Below, piece after piece: positions 18,410-27,661 of a stretch of 64,000 bases of DNA. The stretch covers positions 2,977,501-3,041,500 of the forward strand of contig NZ_CP108088.1 of the NCBI RefSeq assembly GCF_036192275.1, in the 5' to 3' direction. A model generated the notes under the pieces. It did no database searches, was not told the origin of the DNA, and was given only the letters and a program-made list of their open reading frames with translations. Position numbers and translations under genes: made by a program. The first letter of the stretch is position 1. The number at the start of each line of letters is the position of its first letter. Source of the stretch: Streptomyces sp. NBC_00250. GTDB lineage: Bacteria > Actinomycetota > Actinomycetes > Streptomycetales > Streptomycetaceae.

Positions 18410-20251
18410 ATGCCCGAGAAACCTGTCGCCTCAGAGCCCCCCGCCCCCGACACACCCGACGCGCCCGGTGCCCCCGACGCCCCCGACGCCGCCGACCGCT
18501 CGGCGGTCCGGACGCTGCTCCGTCTCTGGCCGTACGTGCGGCCCGTGCGAGGGCGGTTGTTCACGGCCGCGATCGTCGCGATCGTCGCCTCCTGTCTGTC
18601 CCTCGTGATCCCGCTCGTACTGAAGTGGCTGGTCGACGGGCCGGTCGCGGACCGGGACCCGGGCGGGGTGTGGCTGGGGGCGCTCTACCTCCTGCTGCTC
18701 GGCATCGCCGAGGCGGTGCTCTTCGGGTACCGGCGGTGGCTGGTGGCGCGGCCCCTGTCCGGCGTCGAGGCGCGGATGCGGGCCGATCTGTACGGCAGGC
18801 TCCAGCGGCTCCCCATCGCCTTCCACGACCGGTGGGCGTCCGGGCAGTTGCTCTCGCGCGGGACGACCGACCTCATGCTGGTCCGGATGTTCCTGGCCTT
18901 CCCTCTGACGTTCCTGCTGGTCAACGCCGTGACGATCCTCGCAGGTTACGTACTGCTGCTCGCCCAGGACTGGTCGCTCGGGCTCGTCCTCCTCACCCCG
19001 GTCATCCCGCTCGTCGTGGTCTGCTCGATCTTCGAGGGCCGGTACGGAGTGGTCGCGCGCCGCGCCCAGGACCAGGTGGGCGATCTGACGACGGTCGTCG
19101 AGGAGAGCGTCCTCGGCATCCGGATCATCAAGGGATTCGGCCGCCACCGCAGCCAGGCGACGGCCTTCCGGGAGCTCTCCGGCCGCCTGCGCGGCACGGA
19201 GCTGCTCAAGGCCCGGCTGCTCGCGATGATCTGGGCGGTCATCACCTTCGTACCGGAACTGGCCATCGGCGCCGCCCTCGTCCTCGGCACCATCCAGGTC
19301 GCGGACGGGGACCTGTCGGCGGGCACGCTCGTCGCGTTCCTGTCGACCGCTCTGGCGCTGCGCTGGCCGGTGGAGTCGATCGGCTTCCTGCTCGCGATGA
19401 GCCAGGAGGCGGCGACCGCGACGGAACGGTACTTCGAGGTGATGGACGTCGACGAGGAACCGGGCATCGCCGCCGGAGCCCACGCTCCCCGGGACGCCCC
19501 CGACGGGGTCCGGTTCGAGTGCGTGTCGTTCCACTACCCGGACGCCCCGGAGGGCTCCCCACCCGTCCTCGACGGCATCGACCTGCACATCCGCCCCGGC
19601 GAGACGCTGGCCCTGGTCGGCGGCACGGGCTCCGGCAAGACCACGCTCACCGCCCTCGTACCGAGGCTCCACGAGGCGACCGGCGGCCGCATCCTCCTGG
19701 ACGGCGAGGACATCGCCCTGATGGAACGGGAGCGGCTGCGGGCCCTGGTCTCGGTGGCGTTCGAGGAGCCCACCCTCTTCTCCGCCAGCGTCGGGGAGAA
19801 CGTCCTGATGGGAGCCGGCGGGGCGGCGGGCGAACCCGAACTGCGGCGCGCCCTGGACGTGGCGCAGGCCGACGCCTTCGTCGACCGGCTGCCCGAGGGC
19901 ACCGCGACCCAGGTCGGCGAGCAGGGCCTCAGTCTCTCGGGCGGTCAGCGGCAGCGCCTGGCCCTCGCGAGGGCGGTCGTCGGCCGGCCCCGCTTCCTCG
20001 TCCTCGACGATCCCCTCTCCGCACTCGACGTCCACACGGAGGCCCGTGTGGAGGCCGCGCTGCGGGAGGTCCTGCGGGACACCACGGCCCTCGTGGTGGC
20101 ACACCGCCCCTCGACGGTGATGCTGGCCGACCGGGTGGCGCTGCTGTCCCAGGGCCGGATCACGGCCGTGGGCACCCACCACGAACTGCTGCGGAGCAGC
20201 GAGGAGTACGCCTGGCTGATGTCCGGCGCAGGCAAGGACGGCGACCGATGA
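18410..20251 (+). CDS. ABC exporter half-transporter with degenerate ATP site
   Basis: The product has 613 residues: a Pro/Asp-rich N-terminus of about 30 residues, six membrane helices (about 45-340) and a nucleotide-binding domain. Walker A is GGTGSGKTT (about 402-410), signature LSGGQRQRL and Walker B FLVLDDP, where the catalytic Glu is replaced by Asp. Its stop overlaps the next ORF's ATG (ATGA). With the adjacent half-transporter it should form a heterodimeric exporter of the TM287/288 or BmrCD kind. The substrate is unknown, probably a lipophilic compound. Confidence 0.93.
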   Translation: MPEKPVASEPPAPDTPDAPGAPDAPDAADRSAVRTLLRLWPYVRPVRGRLFTAAIVAIVASCLSLVIPLVLKWLVDGPVADRDPGGVWLGALYLLLLGIAEAVLFGYRRWLVARPLSGVEARMRADLYGRLQRLPIAFHDRWASGQLLSRGTTDLMLVRMFLAFPLTFLLVNAVTILAGYVLLLAQDWSLGLVLLTPVIPLVVVCSIFEGRYGVVARRAQDQVGDLTTVVEESVLGIRIIKGFGRHRSQATAFRELSGRLRGTELLKARLLAMIWAVITFVPELAIGAALVLGTIQVADGDLSAGTLVAFLSTALALRWPVESIGFLLAMSQEAATATERYFEVMDVDEEPGIAAGAHAPRDAPDGVRFECVSFHYPDAPEGSPPVLDGIDLHIRPGETLALVGGTGSGKTTLTALVPRLHEATGGRILLDGEDIALMERERLRALVSVAFEEPTLFSASVGENVLMGAGGAAGEPELRRALDVAQADAFVDRLPEGTATQVGEQGLSLSGGQRQRLALARAVVGRPRFLVLDDPLSALDVHTEARVEAALREVLRDTTALVVAHRPSTVMLADRVALLSQGRITAVGTHHELLRSSEEYAWLMSGAGKDGDR

Positions 20252-22056
20252 CGAACGAGCCCACCAACGACCCCTTCGACCGCGACGACCTCCCGGCACC
20301 CCCCGGAGCGACGGGCGCCCTGCTCCGCTCCCTCCTCTCCGCCCACCGCGCCCGGGTCGCGATCGCCGCCCTGGTGCTCCTGATCAAGGAGGCCGCGGTC
20401 CAGGCGGGGCCCCTCCTCGTCGCGTACGCCATCGACGAGGGCGTCCCCGCCTTCCGGGCGGGCGACCACGGTCCCGTCCTCGCGGTGGCCCTCGGCTATC
20501 TCCTCTGCGCGGCGCTCTCGGGCCTCCTCCAGTACGTCTTCGTCCGCGGCGCGGCCCGCGTCAACCAGGACGTCCTCCTCGACCTGCGCGGCCGGATCTT
20601 CCGCCACTCGCAGATCCTGAGCGTCGACTTCCACGAGCGGTACACCTCGGGCCGGCTCATCTCCCGCTCCACCACCGACGTCGAATCCCTCCGGGAGCTC
20701 CTCTCGGAGGGCCTGCAGGAACTGATCGGCGTCGTCCTCTCCTTCGTCTCGATCTCGGCGATCCTGCTCTACCTCGACCTGGGCATCGGCGCGGTGGCGG
20801 TGGCGTCCTTCCTGCCGCTCTCCTTCCTCGTGCGCGTCTACCGGCGACGTGCCGGAGCGGTGTACGCCGAGCGGTCCACGGCCATCGCGGGCGTCATCGT
20901 GAAGTTCGCCGAGACGATGAACGGCATCCGTCCTGTACGGGCGTTCCGCCGGGAGGCGGTCAACGACGCCGAGTTCGCGACGCTCAACCACCGGCACGAG
21001 CGCAGCAACGGCGACGCGCTCCTCGAAATGGCCCGCTACGTGGTGGGCTCACGGCTCGTCGCGAACACGGCGGTCGCCGGCATGTGCCTCTGGGGCGCCT
21101 ACCGGGTGGCCTCGGGCTCCCTGGAACTGGGCGTTCTGGCGGCGGCGGTCCTGTACATGCGGCGCCTGTACGACCCGATCGACCGGCTCGGCATGTTCCT
21201 CAACTCGTACGAGTCGGCGGCCGCGTCGCTCACCAAGATCGCGGGCCTGCTCGCCCAGGAACCCGGAGTCCCGGAGACGACGACCCCCGTCACCCTGCCC
21301 GCCCGCACGGGCTCCCCGGGGCGCGAGGTCACCTTCGACAAGGTCCGCTTCGCCTACCGCACGGGCGGCGAGGTCCTGCCCACCTTCGACCTGACCATCC
21401 CCGCCGGCCAGACGGTCGCGGTGGTGGGGGCGACGGGCGCGGGCAAGTCCACCCTGGCGAAACTCCTGGCCCGCTTCTACGACCCCACGGACGGCACGGT
21501 GCGCCTGGACGGTGCGGACCTCCGCGATCTGACCACGCCGGACCTCCGCCGGGGCATCGTCATGGTCACCCAGGAGGCGTTCCTCTTCTCGGGAACGGTC
21601 GCCGAGAACATCGCCATCGGCCGCCCGGACGCGACCCGCGAGCAGATCGAGGACGCGGCCCGGGCGATCGGGGCCCACGAGTTCGTCATGGGCCTTCCGG
21701 ACGGCTACGACACGGACGTGCGCAAGCGGGGCGGCCGCATCTCGGCGGGCCAGCGCCAGTTGGTCGCCTTCGCGCGGGCACTGCTCGCGGACCCGGCGGT
21801 TCTGATCCTCGACGAGGCCACCAGCTCCCTGGACGTGCCGGGCGAGCGCGCGGTGCAGCGGGCGATGGACACGGTCCTGGCGGGCCGTACGGCGGTGGTC
21901 ATCGCCCACCGCCTGTCCACCGTCGAGGTCGCGGACCGGGTCCTGGTGATGGAGTCGGGGCGGATCGTCGAGGACGGCACGCCCTCGGACCTGGTCACCG
22001 GCGCGGGGCACTACGCGGGGCTGCACCAGGCGTGGCGGGAGAGTCTGGTGGGTTGA
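20248..22056 (+). CDS. ABC exporter half-transporter with canonical catalytic Glu
   Basis: The product has 602 residues with six membrane helices (about 25-320) and an NBD. Walker A is GATGAGKST (about 394-402) and Walker B VLILDEATS with the catalytic Glu. The signature is altered to ISAGQRQ instead of LSGGQ. Since one composite ATP site uses Walker motifs from one subunit and the signature from the other, both deviations (Asp in the partner, SAGQ here) fall in the same site. That is the hallmark of heterodimeric exporters. Start ATG at 20248 overlaps the partner stop. Confidence 0.93.
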   Translation: MTNEPTNDPFDRDDLPAPPGATGALLRSLLSAHRARVAIAALVLLIKEAAVQAGPLLVAYAIDEGVPAFRAGDHGPVLAVALGYLLCAALSGLLQYVFVRGAARVNQDVLLDLRGRIFRHSQILSVDFHERYTSGRLISRSTTDVESLRELLSEGLQELIGVVLSFVSISAILLYLDLGIGAVAVASFLPLSFLVRVYRRRAGAVYAERSTAIAGVIVKFAETMNGIRPVRAFRREAVNDAEFATLNHRHERSNGDALLEMARYVVGSRLVANTAVAGMCLWGAYRVASGSLELGVLAAAVLYMRRLYDPIDRLGMFLNSYESAAASLTKIAGLLAQEPGVPETTTPVTLPARTGSPGREVTFDKVRFAYRTGGEVLPTFDLTIPAGQTVAVVGATGAGKSTLAKLLARFYDPTDGTVRLDGADLRDLTTPDLRRGIVMVTQEAFLFSGTVAENIAIGRPDATREQIEDAARAIGAHEFVMGLPDGYDTDVRKRGGRISAGQRQLVAFARALLADPAVLILDEATSSLDVPGERAVQRAMDTVLAGRTAVVIAHRLSTVEVADRVLVMESGRIVEDGTPSDLVTGAGHYAGLHQAWRESLVG

Positions 22057-22087
22057 TCGACGGCCCCCACGGCGCCACCCACGGGTG

Positions 22088-23584
22088 TCAGCCCCGCGCC
22101 CGCCGCAGCAGCGCGAGCGACAGCACCGCCGCGCCCAGCATCAGCACCGCCGCCCCCACGGCGACCGCCCCCATCGCGTCGACGAACGCGGTCCGTGCGG
22201 TGTCGAGCACCGCCGGTCCGGCGGCCAGCGCCCCGCCCAGGGTCTCGCGCGCCGCGGCGGGCGCGGACGCGGGCATCGCCGCGGTGTAGACCGCCGTTCC
22301 CACGGATCCGAGCACGGCCATCCCGAGCGCCCCGCCGAGCTCGGCTCCCGACTCCAGTACGGCGGCGGCGGACCCGGCCCGCTCGGGCGGAGCGGCGCCG
22401 AGAGCGAGCTCGTTGGCGAGGGTCATCGCGGAGACGAGCCCACCGGCGTAGACGGCGCCGGCCGCGATGACGGCCCACAGCGGCGTGGCGCGGTCGATGC
22501 CGGCCAGCCAGGCGAAGCCGGCGGCGGCCCCGAGGAAGCCGCCGGCCATCACGTACGCCCGGTCGACCTTCTGGGCGAGTGCGGCAGCCGTGGGCGCGGC
22601 GGCCAGGACGCCCGCGGTCGGTACGAGGCTCCAGAGCGCCGCCTCGAACGGGCTCTGGCCCAGGACGGACTGCAGGTACTGGGTGAGGAAGACGGCGAAG
22701 CCGACCGTTGCCGCCATGGCGAGCAGGTTGGCGAGGACGGAGCCGCCGTAGGCCCGGTTCCGCAGGAGAGCGAGGTCGACCATGGGGTGGGCGAGTCGCG
22801 CCTGCCGGCGGACGAAGACCAGGCCGACCAGCAGCCCGACGGCCACACCGGCTGCCGGCAGGGGCGCCCAGCCGTCTTTGGCGAGCTCCTTGATGCCGTG
22901 GATGAGTGGCAGCAGCGCGCCGAGCGAGAGGGCGGCGCTGAGGACGTCGAACGGTCCGGCGACCGCGGCTCCCTTGGACTCGGGCAGGAGCAGCGGTCCC
23001 AGGACGAGCAGCAGGGCCATGGCCGGGAGGTTGAGGAGGAAGACGGATCCCCACCAGAAGTGCTCGACGAGTGCGCCGCTGACCACAGGCCCCAGGGCGA
23101 TGCCGCTCGCCATCACCGAGGTCCACAGCGTGACGGCCTTCGCGCGCTGCGCCGGATCGGCGAACAGCACCCGGATCAGGGCGAGAGTGGCGGGCATGAG
23201 GCAGGCCCCCGCGACGCCGAGCAGCGCACGGGCGCCGATCAGGGCGCCGGGGTTCTGCGCGTAGGCCGCTGCGACGGAGGCGACGCCGAACAGCGCCGCG
23301 CCGCCGAGGAGCACCTTGCGGCGCCCGACGCGGTCCCCGAGCGCGCCCATGGTGACGAGCAGTCCGGCGAGGACGAAGCCGTAGATGTCGAGGATCCAGA
23401 GCTGTTCGGTGGCTCCGGGCCGCAGGTCGGCACTGATGGAGGGGATGGCGAAGTAGAGGACGGAGACGTCCATCGAGACGAGGAGCAGCGGCAGCATGAG
23501 GACGCCGAGGGCGGTCCATTCACGGCGGCCGGCGCGAGCGGGACCGGGTCCGGTGGTGGGATCCGACGGTGCGGTGAGTGTCAT
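22088..23584 (-). CDS. MFS drug-efflux transporter, DHA2 (14-TM, EmrB/QacA) family
   Basis: The product is a 498-residue proton-driven exporter. About 14 hydrophobic helices are visible. Motif A is GALGDRVGRRKVLLGG, motif C GIALGPVVSGALVEHFWW and motif D1 in helix 1 (LLLVSMDVSVLYFAIPSI). The divergent GntR-TetR fusion regulator is an obvious repressor candidate, and matched half-sites flank the shared promoter region. The substrate is probably a toxic lipophilic compound, unknown here. Confidence 0.92.
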   Translation of the reverse strand: MTLTAPSDPTTGPGPARAGRREWTALGVLMLPLLLVSMDVSVLYFAIPSISADLRPGATEQLWILDIYGFVLAGLLVTMGALGDRVGRRKVLLGGAALFGVASVAAAYAQNPGALIGARALLGVAGACLMPATLALIRVLFADPAQRAKAVTLWTSVMASGIALGPVVSGALVEHFWWGSVFLLNLPAMALLLVLGPLLLPESKGAAVAGPFDVLSAALSLGALLPLIHGIKELAKDGWAPLPAAGVAVGLLVGLVFVRRQARLAHPMVDLALLRNRAYGGSVLANLLAMAATVGFAVFLTQYLQSVLGQSPFEAALWSLVPTAGVLAAAPTAAALAQKVDRAYVMAGGFLGAAAGFAWLAGIDRATPLWAVIAAGAVYAGGLVSAMTLANELALGAAPPERAGSAAAVLESGAELGGALGMAVLGSVGTAVYTAAMPASAPAAARETLGGALAAGPAVLDTARTAFVDAMGAVAVGAAVLMLGAAVLSLALLRRARG

Positions 23585-23628
23585 GGGGAGGAGAGAAGCA
23601 GCGGTGTGCGTACGGTGCCACTCCCGCC

Positions 23629-23697
23629 CTAGTGCACCTCGACTTCTCGGTACGGAGCACCAGTTCAGAGACGTGTACGCCGCTCTTGGTGCACTAG
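23629..23697. promoter_or_regulatory. Paired operator-like half-sites between MFS and its regulator
   Basis: CTAGTGCACC at 23629-23638 is repeated in inverse orientation as GGTGCACTAG at 23688-23697. Each copy contains the symmetric core GTGCAC. The right copy abuts a TACACT -10-like element (23698-23703) placed 6 bases before the regulator ATG, and the left copy lies about 45 bp from the MFS start. This arrangement would allow one repressor to control both divergent promoters, possibly by looping. Confidence 0.55.
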
Positions 23698-23709
23698 TAC
23701 ACTCCGGCC

Positions 23710-24630
23710 ATGACGACCCGACCGCCCTACCTCGTGATCGCCGCCGAGCTCCGTCGCCGCGTACAGGTGGGCGAGTTGGCCCCGGGGGACCGGGTTCCGT
23801 CGACGCGGGCGATCACCCGTGAGTGGGGCGTGGCCATGGCGACGGCGACGAAGGCGCTGGCGGTCCTCCGTCAGGAGGGCCTGGTCCGCCCGGAACCGGG
23901 GGTGGGCACGGTGGTCGCGCCGTCGACGACGGGCACGCGTACGCCGGCCGGGGACCGGACGGCAACCCCCCTCACCCGTAGGGAGGTCGTCGACGCGGCC
24001 CTCGGACTCGCCGACGCGGAAGGCCTGCACACCCTGACGATGCGCAGGGTGGCGACGACGCTCGGCGTCTCGACGATGACCCTGTACCGCCACGTGCCGG
24101 GCAAGCCGGAGCTGATCCGGCTGATGACGGACGCGGCCTGCGGCGAGGTCCCGCTCGGCCCGGTGCCGGCGCACTGGCGGACGGGTCTGGAGCACGGCGC
24201 GCGCTGGCTGCGTGACGTGTACACCCGGCACCCGTGGCTGGCGCACGCGATGGCCTCGTACACGCGGCCCGTCGCGACGCCGAACGCGATGGCGTACACG
24301 GAGTGGATCCTTCGGGCGATGAGGGGCACGCCCCTCAGTCACACCCAGAAGCTGTACACCCATCTGGTGATCTTCTCGTACGTCCAGGGACTGTCGATGG
24401 CGGACGATCTGGAGGAGCAGGCGCGACAGGATTCGGGCATCTCCGACAGCGAGTGGATGGAACAGAACGAGCCACGATTCGACGCGATCCAATCGGGTGG
24501 CTCGTACCCCGAGTTGGCCTCCGTCACGAGCGTGGGCGGGTTCGGTCTCGATCTGCGGACACTCTTCGAATTCGGGCTCGGGCGAACATTGGACGGCATC
24601 GCGTCCATGATCGACGAAACGTCCGGTTAA
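23710..24630 (+). CDS. GntR-TetR fusion transcriptional regulator
   Basis: The product is a 306-residue regulator with two DNA-binding modules. Residues 1-75 form a GntR winged helix (AAELRRRVQVGELAPGDRVPSTRAITREWGVAMATATKALAVLRQEGLV). Residues about 90-140 form a TetR HTH (GLHTLTMRRVATTLGVSTMTLYRHVPGK), followed by a TetR_C-type ligand domain. The ATG lacks a ribosome site and follows a -10-like TACACT by 6 bases, so a leaderless mRNA is likely. It diverges from the MFS pump and probably represses it. Confidence 0.88.
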   Translation: MTTRPPYLVIAAELRRRVQVGELAPGDRVPSTRAITREWGVAMATATKALAVLRQEGLVRPEPGVGTVVAPSTTGTRTPAGDRTATPLTRREVVDAALGLADAEGLHTLTMRRVATTLGVSTMTLYRHVPGKPELIRLMTDAACGEVPLGPVPAHWRTGLEHGARWLRDVYTRHPWLAHAMASYTRPVATPNAMAYTEWILRAMRGTPLSHTQKLYTHLVIFSYVQGLSMADDLEEQARQDSGISDSEWMEQNEPRFDAIQSGGSYPELASVTSVGGFGLDLRTLFEFGLGRTLDGIASMIDETSG

Positions 24631-24685
24631 CGAACACGGCCTTACGGGCAGCGGACGATTTTTGGCCAACTTGCCGATGCACTCC

Positions 24686-24710
24686 TGACAGGTCCCCGTC
24701 ATTCCTGTCA
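24686..24710. promoter_or_regulatory. Inverted repeat upstream of the secreted protease
   Basis: TGACAGG (24686-24692) and CCTGTCA (24704-24710) form a 7-bp inverted repeat with an 11-bp spacer, about 125 bp before the protease start. This is a plausible operator or leader hairpin. No promoter hexamers could be fixed with confidence. Confidence 0.4.
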
Positions 24711-24834
24711 CTCTCTCCCCGGTTCTTCGCATCAAAGTTCGCCGCTTCACCCGAACGTGCTCCACAGCTCTGCTTGCTCCGCCCGGATGGGCCGACCCAG
24801 TCCGCCGGTACCCCCCTCGCAAGAAGGAGTCTGC

Positions 24835-26862
24835 GTGAGATCCACGCCCAGCCGTCGCGCCACCGCGACCGGCGCTCTGATCGCTGCCGCCGCCATGCTC
24901 ACCGTGAGCGTCCAGACGGGCGCCGCCACCGCGGCCGACGCCCCCTGGAGCATCGCCCCGAAGGCCCAGCAGGGCACCTCGGCGAACCCCGGCAAGCTCC
25001 CGGCCGACCTCACTCCCGCCGAGCGCACCGCGCTCATCAAGGCGGCCGACGCCGACAAGGCCGCCAAGGCCAAGGAACTCGGCCTCGGCGCCCAGGAGAA
25101 GCTGGTCGTCCGTGACGTCGTGCAGGACCGCGACGGCACGACCCACACGCGCTACGAGCGCACCTACGCCGGACTTCCCGTCCTCGGCGGCGACCTGGTC
25201 GTCGAAGAGTCCAAGGCCGGCGCGACCCGGAGCATCTCCAAGGCTTCCCGCGCGGAGCTGAAGAACGTCGACACGAGCGCCACGGTCACCCCGGCCGCCG
25301 CGTCGAAGCAGGCCCTCGGCGCCGCGAAGGCGGAGGGCTCCGACAAGGCCGAGACCAACCGCGCCCCGCGCAAGGTCGTCTGGATGGCCAAGGGCGCGCC
25401 CGTCCTCGCGTACGAGACCGTCGTCGGCGGCCTCCAGCACGACGGCACCCCGAACGAGCTGCACGTCGTCACCGACGCCAAGTCCGGCCAGAAGCTGTAC
25501 GAGTGGCAGGCCATCGAGACCGGCACCGGCAACACGATGTACAGCGGCCAGGTGACGCTCGGCACCGCGCCCTCGTACACCCTGACCGACACCGGTCGCG
25601 GCAACCACAAGACGTACAACCTCAACGGCGGTACGTCGGGCACCGGGACGCTGTTCAGCAACACCACCGACGTGTGGGGCAACGGCAACCCGTCCAACAA
25701 GGAGACGGCCGGCGCCGACGCGCACTACGGCGCCGCGCTCACCTGGGACTACTACAAGAACGTGCAGGGCCGCACCGGTATCCGCGGTGACGGCGTCGGC
25801 GCGTACTCCCGGGTCCACTACGGCAACGCGTACGTCAACGCGTTCTGGTCGGACAGCTGCTTCTGCATGACGTACGGCGACGGCTCGGGCAACACCAAGC
25901 CCCTGACGTCCATAGACGTGGCCGCGCACGAGATGACGCACGGCGTCACCTCCAACACCGCCGGTCTGCAGTACAGCGGCGAGTCCGGCGGTCTCAACGA
26001 GGCCACCTCGGACATCTTCGCGGCGGCCGTCGAGTTCTACGCCAACAACGCCAACGACGTGGGCGACTACCTGGTCGGCGAGAAGATCGACATCCGCGGC
26101 AACGGCACCCCGCTCCGCTACATGGACAAGCCGAGCAAGGACGGCTCGTCCAAGGACGCCTGGTACTCGGGCCTCGGCGGCATCGACGTCCACTACTCCT
26201 CGGGCCCGGCGAACCACTTCTTCTACCTGCTCTCCGAGGGCAGCGGCGTCAAGACCATCAACGGCGTCACCTACGACTCGCCGACCTCCGACGGCCTGCC
26301 CGTCACCGGGATCGGCCGGGCCAAGGCCGAGCTGATCTGGTTCAAGGCGCTCACCACCAAGTGGGGCACGACGACGGACTACGCCGGCGCCCGTACCGGC
26401 ACGGTCGACGTCGCCAAGGCCCTCTACGGCGCCACCAGCCCCGAGGTCGCGGCCGTCGAGGACGCCTGGGCCGCCATCAACGTGGGCCCGCGCTCCGGTG
26501 GCGGCACCCCGCCCACCGGCAAGGTCTTCGAGAACACCGCCGACGTGTCCATCCCGGACAACGGCGCCGCGGTGACCTCGACGGTCAACGTCACGGGTGT
26601 CACGGGCAACGCGCCCTCCACCCTCAAGGTGGACGTGAACATCGTCCACACCTACCGCGGTGACCTCGTCGTCGACCTCGTCGCCCCCGACGGCTCGGTC
26701 TACAGCCTGTCCAACCGGTCCGGCGGCAGCGCCGACAACATCGTCCAGACCTTCACCGTGAACGCCTCCTCCGAGGTCGCCAACGGTGCCTGGAAGCTCC
26801 GCGTCCAGGACAAGGCCTCGATCGACACCGGCTACATCAACAGCTTCAAGCTGACGTTCTGA
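24835..26862 (+). CDS. Secreted thermolysin-family (M4) metalloprotease with P-domain
   Basis: The product is a 675-residue secreted zinc protease. It has a signal peptide (residues 1-33, ending TGAATAADA) and an FTP/PepSY propeptide (about 50-200) that inhibits and folds the enzyme. The M4 catalytic domain (about 215-555) has HEMTH (His/Glu/His near residues 365-369) and the third zinc ligand in GGLNEATSD (about 384-392). A C-terminal proprotein-convertase P-domain (about 565-675) follows. GTG at 24835 has an AAGGAG site 5 bases upstream. It is the likely extracellular neutral protease for protein scavenging. Confidence 0.95.
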   Translation: MRSTPSRRATATGALIAAAAMLTVSVQTGAATAADAPWSIAPKAQQGTSANPGKLPADLTPAERTALIKAADADKAAKAKELGLGAQEKLVVRDVVQDRDGTTHTRYERTYAGLPVLGGDLVVEESKAGATRSISKASRAELKNVDTSATVTPAAASKQALGAAKAEGSDKAETNRAPRKVVWMAKGAPVLAYETVVGGLQHDGTPNELHVVTDAKSGQKLYEWQAIETGTGNTMYSGQVTLGTAPSYTLTDTGRGNHKTYNLNGGTSGTGTLFSNTTDVWGNGNPSNKETAGADAHYGAALTWDYYKNVQGRTGIRGDGVGAYSRVHYGNAYVNAFWSDSCFCMTYGDGSGNTKPLTSIDVAAHEMTHGVTSNTAGLQYSGESGGLNEATSDIFAAAVEFYANNANDVGDYLVGEKIDIRGNGTPLRYMDKPSKDGSSKDAWYSGLGGIDVHYSSGPANHFFYLLSEGSGVKTINGVTYDSPTSDGLPVTGIGRAKAELIWFKALTTKWGTTTDYAGARTGTVDVAKALYGATSPEVAAVEDAWAAINVGPRSGGGTPPTGKVFENTADVSIPDNGAAVTSTVNVTGVTGNAPSTLKVDVNIVHTYRGDLVVDLVAPDGSVYSLSNRSGGSADNIVQTFTVNASSEVANGAWKLRVQDKASIDTGYINSFKLTF

Positions 26863-26919
26863 CCTTCCCGCAGACCCGGAGACGGGTGAGCAGGTAGGCA
26901 ACCCCGAAACACAAGTGCC

Positions 26920-26953
26920 GGACGCCCGGAGGGATCCTTCCCTCCGGGCGTCC
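26920..26953 (+). terminator. Hairpin terminator of the protease gene
   Basis: A perfect 15-bp stem (26920-26934 with 26939-26953) has a TCCT loop, about 58 bp after the protease stop and before the response-regulator gene. Confidence 0.85.
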
Positions 26954-27004
26954 GTGCGTGCGCACGTCCGCACAGGGCCGCGAGGTCTACGTAGGCTGGA
27001 GCCC

Positions 27005-27661
27005 ATGATCAGGGTGCTGCTGGCCGACGACGAGACGATGATCAGGGCCGGGGTGCGGGCCATCCTCGCCACCGACCCCGGGATCGAGGTGGTCGCCGAG
27101 GCCGGCGACGGCCACGAGGCCGTCGAACTCGCCCGCGAGCACCGGCCCGACGTCGTCCTCCTGGACATCCGGATGCCCCGCCTCGACGGACTCGGCGCGG
27201 CCGAGGAACTGCGCCGGTCCGTGCCGGACGCGGCCGTCGTCATGCTCACCACCTTCTCCGAGGACACGTACATCGCCCGCGCCCTCGGCAGCGGCGTCAG
27301 CGGCTTCCTCCTCAAGTCCGGGGACCCGCGCGAGCTGATCGCCGGAGTCCGGGCCGTGGCCGGGGGCGGCGCCGCCCTCTCCCCCACCGTCGCCCGCCGG
27401 GTCATCGATACCCTCGGCGGCGAGCGCTTCACCCGCGCGGCCGCGGCACGCTCCCGCCTGGAGCCGCTCACCGCCCGGGAGCGGGAGGTCGTCGCCCTCC
27501 TCGGCGCCGGGCTCTCCAACCAGGAGATCGCCGACCGCATGTACGTCGTCGAGGGCACCGTCAAGGCGCACGTGAGCGCCGTCCTCGGCCGGCTGGGCCT
27601 GCGCAACCGGGTCCAGCTCGCCGTCCTCGCCCACGAGGCGGACCTGGTCCCCGATGCCTGA
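27005..27661 (+). CDS. Two-component response regulator, NarL/LuxR type
   Basis: The product has 218 residues. The receiver domain has Asp8-Asp9 and phospho-acceptor Asp54 (VVLLDIRMPRLDG), Thr in VVMLTTFSED and Lys in FLLKSGDP. A LuxR HTH follows (LTAREREVVALLGAGLSNQEIADRM). ATG at 27005 starts exactly at the domain, and the longer open frame overlaps the terminator. The 3' end overlaps the kinase gene by 8 bases, so the pair is translationally coupled. Confidence 0.93.
   Translation: MIRVLLADDETMIRAGVRAILATDPGIEVVAEAGDGHEAVELAREHRPDVVLLDIRMPRLDGLGAAEELRRSVPDAAVVMLTTFSEDTYIARALGSGVSGFLLKSGDPRELIAGVRAVAGGGAALSPTVARRVIDTLGGERFTRAAAARSRLEPLTAREREVVALLGAGLSNQEIADRMYVVEGTVKAHVSAVLGRLGLRNRVQLAVLAHEADLVPDA

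Noticed and set aside
23665..27606. Minus-strand open frame of about 1300 codons antisense to the protease
   Set aside because: It is entirely antisense to the regulator, the M4 protease and the response regulator, which have clear families and starts.
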